A stretch of DNA of 64,000 bases from positions 7,130,001 to 7,194,000 of the forward strand of contig CM034111.1 in the NCBI GenBank assembly GCA_019914945.1, given 5' to 3'. Both the position numbers and the translations under genes were made by a program. The DNA is from Typha latifolia. Taxonomy: Eukaryota; Streptophyta; Magnoliopsida; Poales; Typhaceae. Of this stretch, positions 11,882 through 22,010 are shown piece after piece (position 1 is the stretch's first letter; each line of letters begins with the position of its first letter). The notes below the pieces were generated by a model that worked only from the letters and a program-made list of their open reading frames with translations, was not told where the DNA came from and did not search any database.

Positions 11882-12110
11882 AGGAGAGGCGGTGCGTGGA
11901 GGGAAGAGGTCGGAAAGTGGAGGAAAAGAATGAGGGACCCCACTTCACCCGGTTGTTTGATGAGAGAGAGCCCAAGAGGAGTTGCAGGAGTGAAAACGGG
12001 TGGGGTTAAGTCCGACCAAACTGAGCCAAATCAGGACTGTGAAGGCCTTAGGTTCAACGCCCAAAGGCTTAAATAGGGACATTCAATTTAGACAACTTAT
12101 GCTTTGCTTA
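11882..12110 (-). promoter_or_regulatory. Probable promoter and 5' UTR of the RRM protein gene
   Basis: About 230 bp of non-repeat sequence upstream of the ATG, GA/GC-rich near the start codon. On the minus strand CCTATTTAAGCC (12077-12066) is the only TATA-like string, about 190 bp from the ATG. Retroelement debris begins within about 270 bp, so the proximal promoter appears compact. No experimental start is implied. Confidence 0.35.
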
Positions 12111-12149
12111 ATTACTTTCAGCTTTGCTTGCTTATCGGACTTGTACTCG

Positions 12150-12485
12150 TCTAAGCTTAGAGCGTTGTGCACCACCTTGGCGTCGACTACTTCTAGCCTA
12201 TTCCGACCGTCTAGCCCTCACTACTCCTTGGGACACCGACTAGGTCTCCATCTCCACTTTCATCACCATGTCGGAAGCCTTCACCACCATCCGTCACTAA
12301 CATCTCCCGAAACTTTACCGATTTTATCTCTAGCTACGTTTTGAATCTACGAAGGACACGCGTGAACATCAAAATCGTAGATTAGGAGATTATGGGATGA
12401 ATTCATCTAGCTTATTAATCTTATTGCTATAGACAAATATTTGGCGAATATTTTCTTTCGACTATGCAGACTGCCTTCCTGCACC
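12150..12485 (+). repeat. Gypsy LTR 3' fragment (G1-related)
   Basis: The plus-strand text resembles the R/U5 part of the G1 LTRs: 'gtttTGAATCTACGAAGG', 'cgtagattaggag', and 'aatatttggcgaatatttt', followed by the 'cgactatgcagactgccttcct' counterpart of the G1 'ttgcgcggactacttcct'. It stops where the opposed gag fragment starts. No TSD was found. Confidence 0.6.
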
Positions 12486-12540
12486 CGAGCTTGAATCGGT
12501 AACCAAGATCAGGTCATAACAAACTCGGGCCTTCTTAACA

Positions 12541-13930
12541 ATGCCCTTTACTCAAAGTGTGTGCGATGCCCTTGCTCTTAAATATGCGTGCAAGCTTAGC
12601 TCGACCTGCACCGACTCCTTATACTCACTCGACTTGACGCCATACACCGTGTCCTCCCTAGGCTCGATCATGTTATCTTCCCCTACATCCAAAAACATAA
12701 TCGTGTCCTCCCTAGGCTCGATCATGTTATCTTCCCCTACATCCAAAAACATAATCGCAATGGATTGTCTCTTACATTTGTTTCCAAGGGTGAATTTCTC
12801 ACCGCAATAAAAGTATAACTCCTTCAATCGACGATCAACCACCTCGGCTGGAGTGAGGCACCGGTTGCCTCCTTGAGGTACATCTGTCTCGATCACAAGT
12901 GTTCTCAATGGGGGGTATTGCTGCCACTAGGCTGCGATGTCAGCTCCATCCCTAGAGTTCAACTGACGGACCACCAACCCTAGTGGTGCACAAAACTAGC
13001 TTGAGCTAGTCCGCAGCTATCGAAGCTTTTCTTCCATCATGGCTATAGATGAGAAGGCCTTGTGTAGTGTAGCATGTCGCATGGCCTTCACCTCGGCTCA
13101 CATATTATACTTCAAAACACTGATGAAGTTGCTCTTTAATTACGAGTCATTATACCTCTAAATGCGATTAGGTAAGCGCTCAAACTCCTCCTGATTTGTG
13201 CAAATTGTCATTTGTTGGTGGAGTTGCTTCGAAGCTTCTTGAAAGTCTTCATACTCCGTTGGCTCAGACTATTCACACTTGGCCGTAGAGAAGTCAGCCC
13301 AGTTAGTGAAAGGAGAAGCACGATTGGCTTACTCATACCAGTCACCTATAGAACCCTCAAGGTGAAAGGACAGATGATGATCCTTGGGGGTGAGCACTCT
13401 TCGATTTGGCCCATAGTCACCCCTTCGATTGTGTACCCTTCTTGAGATGCTATGGCTACTTGCGGCGCTGTAGGTGGTGTCGCAATCTCCTAGTAAATGC
13501 GGCTAGTGTGTTCCCTGCTTCTATCTGCTCCATCATCACTTGGAATATTATCCTCATCTTAGTGTGCATGGCCTTAGGAACTACCAGGATGTTTCGCATT
13601 GAAGAGGATCACTTAATCACGAGTAGGTTGTCCTTGACATGTGAGCTGCTAGCTCTTGACGCTAGCTTCGTCGTTGCCTCATCTTCCGCATGTGCAACCA
13701 ATGCTCTTGGCTATGCCATGTCCGAGGAACTATGACCTAAGGGAAAGGGGTTGCAACTAGGACTAAAGTGTGGGACATAGGCCTCTCAGTTAGGCTGAGA
13801 GGGGGCGAACCCATAGACAAAGTTAGGGGGAGGGGACTTAGAGATTGCAAGGTGGATAGTGGGTGGCTAGAGCTACTCCTATTGCAAGAAAATAATACTT
13901 CATCAATAATGATGAAAAGGGGATGCAAAC
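12541..13930 (-). pseudogene. Ty3/gypsy gag-protease fragment, minus strand
   Basis: The minus-strand translation gives a retrotransposon gag domain at about 13330-13040 (EYEDFQEASKQLHQQ, QEEFERLPNRI, LKSNFISVLKYNM, EVKAMRHATLHKAFSS). A degenerate zinc knuckle follows near 12815-12770, where the first Cys is Tyr and His is Asn (YFYCGEKFTLGNKC). The start of the protease (VELSLHAYLRARASHTL) ends at 12552. Several stops and frameshifts. The N-terminal part above about 13450 is only weakly recognisable. The fragment abuts an LTR piece of opposite orientation, so this is a rearranged remnant rather than one element. Confidence 0.7.
12648..12757 (-). repeat. 54-bp in-frame tandem duplication in the gag relic
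   Basis: Two adjacent 54-bp units, starting near 12649 and 12703, are identical. They encode IMFLDVGEDNMIEPREDT twice between the zinc knuckle and the protease. Their perfect identity implies a recent duplication or gene conversion within an otherwise decayed fragment. Confidence 0.9.
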
Positions 13931-14208
13931 CACCTATAGGTGGATATAAGACAAGTTAGTGAGCTAACTCGACTAACGAACTCATGGACCTAAATAAGAG
14001 ACTAATGCAATAAAGAAAATAACATTAGCAAATGATAACTAGGGTCCTGTGCCCTGCTAGCCCATCTGTAGCTAAGGCCTTAACCCATTTCTACACCAAA
14101 ATTCAAACTCAAATGCTACCTCTAAGAGCCCAAACTAGCCCAAAGCCCAAGTCGGACTTACAATACTGCGCCAACATGTTGAATCCAGAACTTAAACCTA
14201 TTTGACAT
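13931..14208. other. Unassigned repeat-like spacer
   Basis: No coding signal. It contains 'gccaaagcccaagtcgg'-type text and a TGGCGC string on the minus strand near 14170-14175, which could be a primer-binding site remnant, but I found no paired LTR. It forms the left flank of element G1. Confidence 0.3.
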
Positions 14209-14213
14209 ATCTA

Positions 14214-14765
14214 TGATACACTTAGTTAGGGTCATTTCTTATTGCATTAGTTATTTATTTTTATTAAAAAAAATTTATGTCAGTCACGTTCATACGCGGT
14301 TGGGGGTGTGTTTGAACGCCTTTGTGAACGTCTGTATTAGGTTCGCAAATACAAAAAAACGTGAAATGCGCATTCGAACGCATTTGAACCCCTGCATCAC
14401 GTTTGCACATATAGAGAACACCTTTGGTGCGTTCGAACGCGATCGGCGGGATTCCATTAGGACTAGGGTTAATTATTATTATTAGAACTTGTTGGCTAGC
14501 CTCTATAAAGGTGTGGATGGCAGCCAAATTTATTATGCTACTATATTATTGATTTCTTGCCTTCTATCTTCTCTTTATTCTCTCTACCCTAATCTCCCTC
14601 CTCCCTCTTCACCAACCTACCACCTCTATCGTTGGCAAGGTCTCTCCTAACTTCTAATCTCCCTCGTCTATCGAGTCCTCCCTATTCTTTGGAATCTCAA
14701 CCACTTCTCCTTCGTTTTAATCACTCAAACAACATCACTCATCCACCCTCATTTCCATTATCATC
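14214..14765 (+). repeat. G1 left LTR, first part
   Basis: U3 portion with an array of CGTTCGAACGC-like palindromes (about 14284-14450) upstream of the TATA box CTCTATAAAG (TATAAA at 14504-14509). It is interrupted at 14765 by the Copia element inside 'ccattatcatccataac' and resumes at 21695 after the TCATC duplication. Confidence 0.9.
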
Positions 14766-15455
14766 TGTTAGATTTTTATTGTAAGCAATTGTGAACAAAA
14801 TATTCTAAGTATTTTTATACATATATATGAGCATTTATACAAGTCTAGAAAGTATTTATTTTGAAGAATTGCAAGATTAATGGAGAAGAGTTTACGAGTT
14901 CACATCGCGTTCACAGTGCGTTCACAAGGCATTCACATAGACAGAGAGCAACGTTCACAAGCACGTTTGAATGCGGGCGCAAACGTTCGCACAGACAGTA
15001 ACATTGCGTTCACAAGCGCGTTCGAATGCAAGCTCATGCGTTCACATAGACAGTAACACTACATTCACAAGCGCGTTCGAATATGAGCGCACGCGTTCAC
15101 ATAGACAATAACACCGTGTTCACAAGCGCGTTCAAATGCGAGCGCAAGCGTTCGCACAGACAGTAAGTGTTGTTTCTGCGCGCGTTCGAACACAGCCTTG
15201 GCCGTTCGAACGCAACCTATGAAAATCAAGCCGCCGCATTCGAACGCACTTAAGTCCGTTCGAATGCACCTGAGATCAAGTCAGGCCGTTCGAATGCACT
15301 CGAGCCACGTTCGAACGCAACTACGAAGTTTGCAATTTTTAGACTTTCGTGAGTTCGAATAAGACTTGAATTTTGCTCTATCTTGGAGATCTTATATAAA
15401 TATTGCGATGCCCTAACTCTAGGGTGGTTGGTGAAGCAATTTGAAGGTGAACGCT
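14766..15455 (+). repeat. Copia left LTR (3'-truncated)
   Basis: Matches the right LTR from its first bases. U3 carries four units of a 55-bp tandem repeat ('cacaag' at 14956, 15011, 15066 and 15121), then GTTCGAA-type palindromes to about 15312, then a TATA box (TATATAAA at 15393-15400). The homology ends at 'gaaggtgaacg' near 15455, after which integrase sequence follows directly. Confidence 0.88.
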
Positions 15456-17523
15456 AAAAATATTCCTCAAAGATTTTGGGCTGAGGCGGTCAATACAGCA
15501 GTACATGTGATAAATCATGTTTATCTAAGACCAGGTACAAAAATGACTGCATATGAAATCTAGAAAGGTAAGAAACCTAGCGTTAAATATTTTTGAGTAT
15601 TTGGTAGTAAATACTATATCTTGCGTGATCAAGAATATTTGACTAAATTTGACACCAAGAGTAGTGAGGGCATCTCCTTAGGGTATTCTAATAATAGCAG
15701 AGCCTACAAAGTATTCAATCTTGACACTTCTACTGTTATAAAATCTGCTAATGTTATTATCGATGAATCAATTGCTGACAAAACTGAAGCTACTTCTATT
15801 TTTATTCCCGTAGGTACACATAACGAAGACATTGGAAAGGAGCTTGATCTAGCAATTGAGAAACAGGACGAGGACAATGTTGAAATGAACAAAAATGACT
15901 GCAACATACTAGAACCATCTGCTAGAGTGAAACTAAATCATCCACTGTCACAAGTGATCGGAGATGTGAATGAACCAATGAAGACAAGACGATAAATCTA
16001 AAGTGAGGTATCATTTACTTATTATACATCTTCTTTTGAACCTAAAAATGTGAAGGAAGTATTGTTAGATGACTCTTGGGTCAATGCTATGCATGAAGTA
16101 TTGTTAGTTTGGTATTTAGTTCCTAGATCTAAGAATGTGAACGTAATTAGAACAAAATAGATATATAAGAATAAAAGTGATGAACATGGCAATAGAGTTC
16201 GAAATAAAGCCAGACTAGTACCACATGGATATACTCAAGTAGAGGGTATAGATTTTGATGAGACATTTGCTCCTGTTGTTAGATTAGAGTTTATTCGTAT
16301 GCTGCTTGCTATTGCATATCATTTAAAATTTAAATTATTTCAAATGGATGTTAAAAGTGCTTTCTTGAATGGTATCTTGAATGAAGATGTTTATGTGGAA
16401 CAACCTAAGGGTTTTGAAGATCATAACTTTCCTTCTTATGTGTTTAAATTGAAAAAGGCCTTCTATGGGCTAAAACAAGCTCCAAGAGCTTGGTATGAGA
16501 AATTAACCACTTTCTTAGTAGATGCGGGGTTCACTCGAGGGGGAGTGGACAAGACATTGTTCATTAGACGTGAGAACAAGAGTTTAGTTGTGGCACAAAT
16601 ATATGTGGATGACATTGTCTTTGGGGTAACGAGTCAATCTTTAGCTAAAGAGTTTGCAGATCTCATTCACAATCATTTTGAGATGAGCATGATGGGTGAG
16701 TTGAAGTTCTTTTTGGGACTTCAAATTACTCAATTAGAGAGAGAGATTTTTATCTCTCAAACTAAGTATGCTAAGGATCGTGTGACTATATTCGGTTTAA
16801 AAAATGCAAAACATGTTAGAACTCTTATGAGTACAACTACCAAACTAGGAAATGACATTTCAGAAAAAAGTTTTGATCAGAAATATTTTGTACCAAACCT
16901 AGCACAAACATTTCAGAAGCATGATTGGTAGTTTTTTGTACTTAACTGCTAGTAAACCAGACATTGCATTTAGCGTGGGTGTGTGTGCTAGGTTTTAGAC
17001 TTAACCTAATGAGACACATTTGTTTGTCGTGAAACGTATCATAAAATATGTTAGTGGCACAGTTGATTTGGGTATCTGGTTTACTTATGATTCGGGTGCT
17101 ATCATATCGGGATATACGGATTCTGATTGGGCAGGTTCATGTGATAACAGAAAAAGTACCTCAGGTGGCTGTTTTTATGTTGGAAATAATTTAGTAGCTT
17201 GGCACAGTAAGAAATAGAACTCTATATCTTTATCTACTGCTGAGGCCGAGTACATTGTAGTGGGTAGTTGTTGTTCTCAGTTTTTGTGGATGAAACAGAT
17301 GGTTAAGGATTATGGCATTTAACAAGATACTATGGTGTTTTATTGTGACAATATGAGTGCTATTAATATATCAAAAAATCTTGTTCAACACTCGCGCACA
17401 AAACACATTGATATCCAACATCATTTTATACGAGAGCTAGTTGAAGATAAAGTAATAGCACTGGAATGTGTTGAGACGGAGAAACAGTTGGGAGATTTAT
17501 TTACAAAACCTTTGGATGTATAA
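15456..17523 (+). pseudogene. Copia pol remnant: integrase C-terminus, RT, RNase H
   Basis: The order is INT, RT, RNase H, which defines Ty1/Copia. The integrase tail (FWAEAVNTAVHVINHVYLRP) begins near 15470, with an in-frame stop soon after. RT runs from about 16030 to 16950 (LFQMDVKSAFLNG, YVDDIVFG intact at about 16599-16622, LTTFLVDAGFTRGGVDKTLF). RNase H runs from about 17020 ([63 protein letters not shown]) to [11 protein letters not shown] at 17523. Individual stops lie near 15560-15600, 16000, 16160 and 16930, and others between RT and RNase H. The catalytic YVDD pair survives, but the ORF is broken. SIRE-type wording around RNase H supports the clade, which is an inference. Confidence 0.92.
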
Positions 17524-17771
17524 AGATTTGAGTATCTTCGTACATCTTTAAGGATTTGTGCTTTGGACTCATTTCTTTAGGGATTTGTGTTTTGGTTTGC
17601 GTGTTTTTATTTCTTTTCATTTTTTTAGGTTTTCTTTTACTCTGATTTTTTTTTGTTTCAGTTTTAGATTTGTTGAGAGTTTCTTTTTTTTTATAAAATT
17701 GATGCACTTCTAGATTCAAAAATATATTCTTGACATATAAATATGACTTTTTCTTGATTATGAGTTATTAT
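17524..17771 (+). other. Copia 3' untranslated segment
   Basis: T-rich, non-coding sequence between the RNase H end and the inserted family A LTR. It has repeated 'aaggatttgtg/agggatttgtg' phrases. The segment resumes at about 20374 and ends in the polypurine tract at 20592. Confidence 0.6.
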
Positions 17772-18064
17772 TGTAATAACCCAACTAAGGATTAAAAAAA
17801 AAGAGGGGGCAGTGCATGAGCAGCTTGCATGGTGAGGTGTCACATGCCACCGTCACGGCCGCAGCCAACCGGTTGCAGCCAGCTGGTCGTGGCGGGCCCC
17901 GGCACCGCCACCCTTTTCCCCTCCACCGTTGTTCTCTCTCTCTCTCTCTCTCTCACTCTACTCTCTCTCTATTCTCTCTCGCACTCTTTTCTCTCCATTG
18001 TCGACACCTTCCCCAGAGCCGCCGCCACCGGTGAGACCTCTCATCCCTCTCTCTCCTTTCCTTA

Positions 18065-18065
<1 letters not shown>

Positions 18066-18160
<95 letters not shown>
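18066..18160. repeat. (CT)n microsatellite in family A copy 2
   Basis: A long CT tract with a single CG interruption, then CCCT repeats to about 18180. Same position as in the other copies, after 'gccgccaccggtgagacc'. Confidence 0.92.
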
Positions 18161-18163
<3 letters not shown>

Positions 18164-18395
18164 CCTCCCTCCCTCCCTCTTTCTTGTCCCGAGCTCGGGC
18201 TCGTCGAAGCCGAGCCGCCAGCGAGAGGCCAACCACTAGCTGGCCAGTAGCGGCCGTTGCCCTCCCCGCCGGCCCATGTCCGCACCTTCCTCATCTTCCT
18301 TCCCTTCTTCTCTTCTCTTCTTCTTCTTCCTTCTTCTTCCTTTCTTTTTCTTCTTCTTCCTCAGCTGCTTCTTCTCTTCTTATTTTCTGCAACAA

Positions 18396-18414
18396 TGCTG
18401 GGCCAAGCCCAGCA
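18396..18414 (+). other. Hairpin in family A copy 2
   Basis: TGCTGGGC, loop CAA, GCCCAGCA: an 8-bp perfect stem at the position matching the hairpin of copy 1. Confidence 0.8.
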
Positions 18415-20029
18415 CTAGTACTAGAGATCTATTATCCTTTTTAATTTTATTATTTATTTATTTTGGTATTTTTGTCTTAATTAATACAAATAGATTTAGA
18501 CATTATTTATTTTAATAATAATACAGATTGATCATTATGAGTATTATTAATTAAAATTTATTGATTATTAATTAGGTTATAAACTATTAGACATAAATAT
18601 AGGTAATACTTATATTTATTTATTTATTTATTTACCTATATGTATATTAGATTAATAGATAGATTTGTAAATTATAATTATTAGATTTATATTCTAATAT
18701 TCTTATGATATACATTTTAAGTAATTCTATTAATTTATTATATATTGTTATTTTTGTAACAAATAAAATACTAGGCTTATGTATTTATTTATTATTTTAT
18801 AAAGTAATCTCTAATTAATCAAGATATAATTATAGTTAGGTTTTCATCTATATTTATATTTTTATTTTTATCTATAATTAAAAATCTAGCTAGTTATAAA
18901 GATAAGTAGAAATTCTAAAACCTTTTAAATCATCATATATTATATGAATGTATTTTAATCAGAAAAACGACTAACATCATACTACTTAAATAATTTCAAA
19001 TTCTGACCCCCCTGTTCAAGTCCCCGTGGACTTAGCTATCGAGGCTTGATCATTGTCGTAGCAACGTGAATGAGTGATTGTGTAACGCCCCCGCCCGGCA
19101 CAGGCATGGGCACGTGCACGCCCACACGGCCCACGCAGCGCACGTGACAGGACGGGTGGGGCCTATCACGCATAGATACTCTCTTGTACACATACAATCA
19201 TGACATCATCAAATACTACCTGCTAACATATCCATGATCACATAACCCATCACCAATTAAATCATATTATTAACCAAATAAACATGTTAACATATGAATA
19301 TCCCAATTCACAATAATATACATTAAACCACTACATAATCTGGCAGGACCCACACAGGCCACAACAAACCATCAAGATACAACTAAAACGACTAATATAA
19401 GAGTACACTATCATTCGACCTGTATTATACAATTCATCGTCTAATACAACAGAGTACAAATATCAAATACTAGTACAACTTAATTCCTATATAAACTATC
19501 ATCTATACCGTCTCGCATCTATAGCTCACTTCATCATCACTCTAAAATATCTTCTCAAGATATCTCAAGTCGCTATCACATACCACATATCTAAGGGGGT
19601 TAGAAAAGAAATAAAGAGAGTCATGAGTAAAAGGCTCAGTGAATAGACCTTACCCCGAATCAGTGATGTCAAACAGAGACTAAATCATGTACTAGATAAT
19701 ATGAATCAGAAAGTAGCATGATGCCATGTATGAACATGTATATATATATCCTCAATGACATATATATGAATGAAATTAATTCTCATGAATGAGCATATTA
19801 TATCCTCAGCCAAAAATATATCACATGATGAAATTACCATATAACATCACCGAATATAACGACATATCATATATAACAATAATAAAACTGGTCACATCAA
19901 TGATGATGCATGATGCATGCCATCCACATATTTCTCACTATCACAATCAACCGTCTCAACTCTGAATATTATTCACCATGTTGGACTACGGTACCCGGCC
20001 CCAAACTCGATACACATCATGCCACAAGC

Positions 20030-20275
20030 TCAGAGCATACCCTGTCATACGCTAAGAGTATCTCTATAGAAGAATCATACCCTACCATATGCTAAGGGTA
20101 TATCTGTAGATAAATCATACCCTGCCATACGCTAAGGTTATCTCAGAAGAAAATAATTATACCCTGCCATACGCTAAGGGTATATCAATGATAGTTGTAC
20201 CCTGTCATACGCTAAGAGTACAATCATCAGCCATCACCATACTCTACCACACGTTAAGAGTATGTCAAATACCAG
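20030..20275 (-). repeat. About 40-bp minisatellite (hairpin units) in family A copy 2
   Basis: Six units marked by 'gctaag' or 'gttaag' at 20051, 20091, 20131, 20173, 20211 and 20253 (spacing 40, 40, 42, 38, 42). Each unit carries TACCCT...AGGGTA or TACTCT...AGAGTA around 'gccatacgct', so each can fold into a 6-bp stem with a loop of about 11 nt. The array reappears in copies 4 and 6. Confidence 0.85.
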
Positions 20276-20592
20276 CCCGGACCAGATACCGTTTCAGCCA
20301 TCACATCATATCACATCACATCACATACACATGTACTTTTATGATTTCCTATACATGATAAATCATATGTGATTTTTATGATAACTTGTGTTTGCTATGA
20401 TAACTTGTGTTTGAATTGTTTAATGAATGTATGATCTTTCACTTCATGTTATTTTTACTTGATATTGGATTGGTAGTTTTTTTTTGCAGGAATTGAAGTG
20501 CTAAAACTTTTAGACTTGTTGAATGCTCATTTAGAATTCTTTGTAATTATTGTAAACTAGATGTTTTGTCACAAATTGCCAAAAGGGGAGAT

Positions 20593-21689
20593 TATTAGTT
20601 TTTTATTATTGGCAATTGTGAACAAAATATTCTAAGTATTTTTATACATGTATATGAGCATTTACACAAGTCTAGAAAGTATTTGTTTTGAAGAATTGCA
20701 AGATTAATGGAGAAGAGTTTACGAGTTCACATCGCTCATAGCGCGTTCACAGGGCGTTCACACAGATAGAGAGCAACGTTCACAAGAGCATTCAAACGCG
20801 GGCGCATGCGTTCGCTCAGAGAGTAACATTGCATTCACAAACGCATTTGAATGCAAGCACACGCGTTCACACAGATAGTAACACTGCATTCACAAGCGCG
20901 TTCGAATGCGAGCGCACGCATTCGCACAGACAGTAATACGCGTTCACAATTGTGTTCTAACGCGAGCGCAGGCGTTCGCATAGACAATAAGTGTTGTTTC
21001 TGCGCGCGTTCGAACACAGCTTTGGCCGTTCGAACGCAACCTGTGAAAATCAAGTCGCCCCGTTCGAACGCACTTGGGCCCGTTCGAATGCACCTGAGAT
21101 CAAGTCAAGCCATTCGAACACACCCGGGCTGCATTCATACGCACTTACGAAGTTTGTAATTTTTGAACTTTCGTGAGTTCGGATAAGACTTAGATTTGGC
21201 TCTATCTTGAAGATCTTATATAAGTATTGTAATGCCCTAACTCTAGGGTGGTTGGTGAAGCAATTTTAAGGTGAACTCTTGAGGCTACATTGTTTTTTCA
21301 ACCAACAATGTCCTACTCTTCTAGAAAACTTAATCGTTCGTCTTAAGGGCTATCTAGATGAAAGATCAATCTCATGGGCTACTGAGGTTGGATATCAATC
21401 ACGAGAAGCGGTGAATCATGGGTTCTAGTGAGCAAGACTGAGAGGAACAAATTTGTTTGGATCGACGGGTTATTTTGTGAGTCAGTCTTGTAACTGCTAC
21501 TACTCTGGTAATTGGTTTTGATTCGAGTTTGGATCCGTGGTTTTTTCTCGTTTGGGTTTTTCTATGTTAAAATCTTGGCATTCATCTCTGTTTTCATTTT
21601 TTAATATTTCATCTGATTTTTATTTAAGCAAACGAGTGATATCATTCCCTATGGTTTAGATACATACGTGTGTCTAGGCATTTTTTTCA
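20593..21689 (+). repeat. Copia right LTR (complete, 1097 bp)
   Basis: Starts TATTAG (mutated TG) right after the polypurine tract and ends TTTTCA before the TCATC duplication. U3 holds the 55-bp repeats ('cacaag', 'cacaaa' and 'cacaat' at 20781, 20836, 20891 and 20945), followed by GTTCGAACGC palindromes to about 21145. The TATA box TATATAA lies at 21217-21223. Confidence 0.9.
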
Positions 21690-21694
21690 TCATC

Positions 21695-21992
21695 CATAAC
21701 CCTAACATCCACTCCACCCGTCACCACCACCATCATCCACAATATATCGTATTTTAGTCCTAGTTACAATTTGAATCTACAAAGTGCATAAATACGAAAA
21801 AACGTAGATGAGGAAGTTACAGATTAATTTTAATTAGTTTCATAATTTTCTAACTTTGAGATAATATTTGGTGAATATTTTCCCTCGATTGCATTGACTA
21901 TTTCCTGTAATAAATTCAGATCTTAAAGGAATCATTCCGTAGCCGTATTATTGGTATCAAAGCCTATCAATTTGGTACCGTAGAACTCGTCA
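21695..21992 (+). repeat. G1 left LTR, second part, and primer-binding site
   Basis: Continues the G1 LTR after the Copia insertion and ends ...CTCGTCA at 21992. TGGTATCAGAG from 21996 is complementary to the 3' end of initiator tRNA-Met, the usual primer of this group. Confidence 0.88.
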
Positions 21993-22010
21993 ATTTGGTA
22001 TCAGAGTCAG

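Larger units (their letters stand above)
17772..20373 (+). mobile_element. Family A LTR, copy 2, with inverted 3' half
   Basis: 17772-19080 is the 5' half of a family A LTR in plus orientation (TGTAATAACCC, GC leader, CT tract, hairpin, AT block, ending at 'gaatgagtgattg'). 19081 to about 20373 is the 3' half in minus orientation: it begins TGTAACGCCCCC, the reverse complement of the family's terminal GCGTTACA. Compared with copy 6, about 400 bp between the two halves are missing. The left target sequence is ATTAT, but no matching right duplication was found. Either the 3' part of one LTR was inverted, or a second minus-strand copy inserted and both were then trimmed. Confidence 0.8.
14766..21689 (+). 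mobile_element. Ty1/Copia element (SIRE-like), nested in the G1 LTR
   Basis: Bounded by TGTTAG at the left and ...TTTCA at the right, with a perfect 5-bp duplication TCATC (14761-14765 and 21690-21694). The left LTR loses its 3' end near 15455 and runs straight into integrase, so the PBS, gag, protease and the start of integrase are deleted. The right LTR (20593-21689) is complete, although its first dinucleotide is TA rather than TG. A polypurine tract (aaaaggggagat) ends at 20592. A family A LTR sits between the RNase H end and the polypurine tract. Confidence 0.92.

Noticed and set aside
11477..12076. 199-codon plus-strand ORF opposite the RRM exon
   Set aside because: It is an antisense shadow of the GC-rich exon 1 and promoter, with no recognisable domain; the minus-strand frame has the RRM and splice signals.
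14897..15312. Regular repeats considered as a CRISPR-like array
   Set aside because: The spacing units are themselves repeated (no unique spacers), they lie in an LTR, and the genome is a plant's.
19910..20095. ORF over the 40-bp minisatellite
   Set aside because: It is an open frame caused by the repeat length and composition; the region is LTR sequence.
20851..21176. ORFs in the Copia LTR repeat region
   Set aside because: They follow the 55-bp repeats and palindromes, appear in all frames, and lie in non-coding U3.
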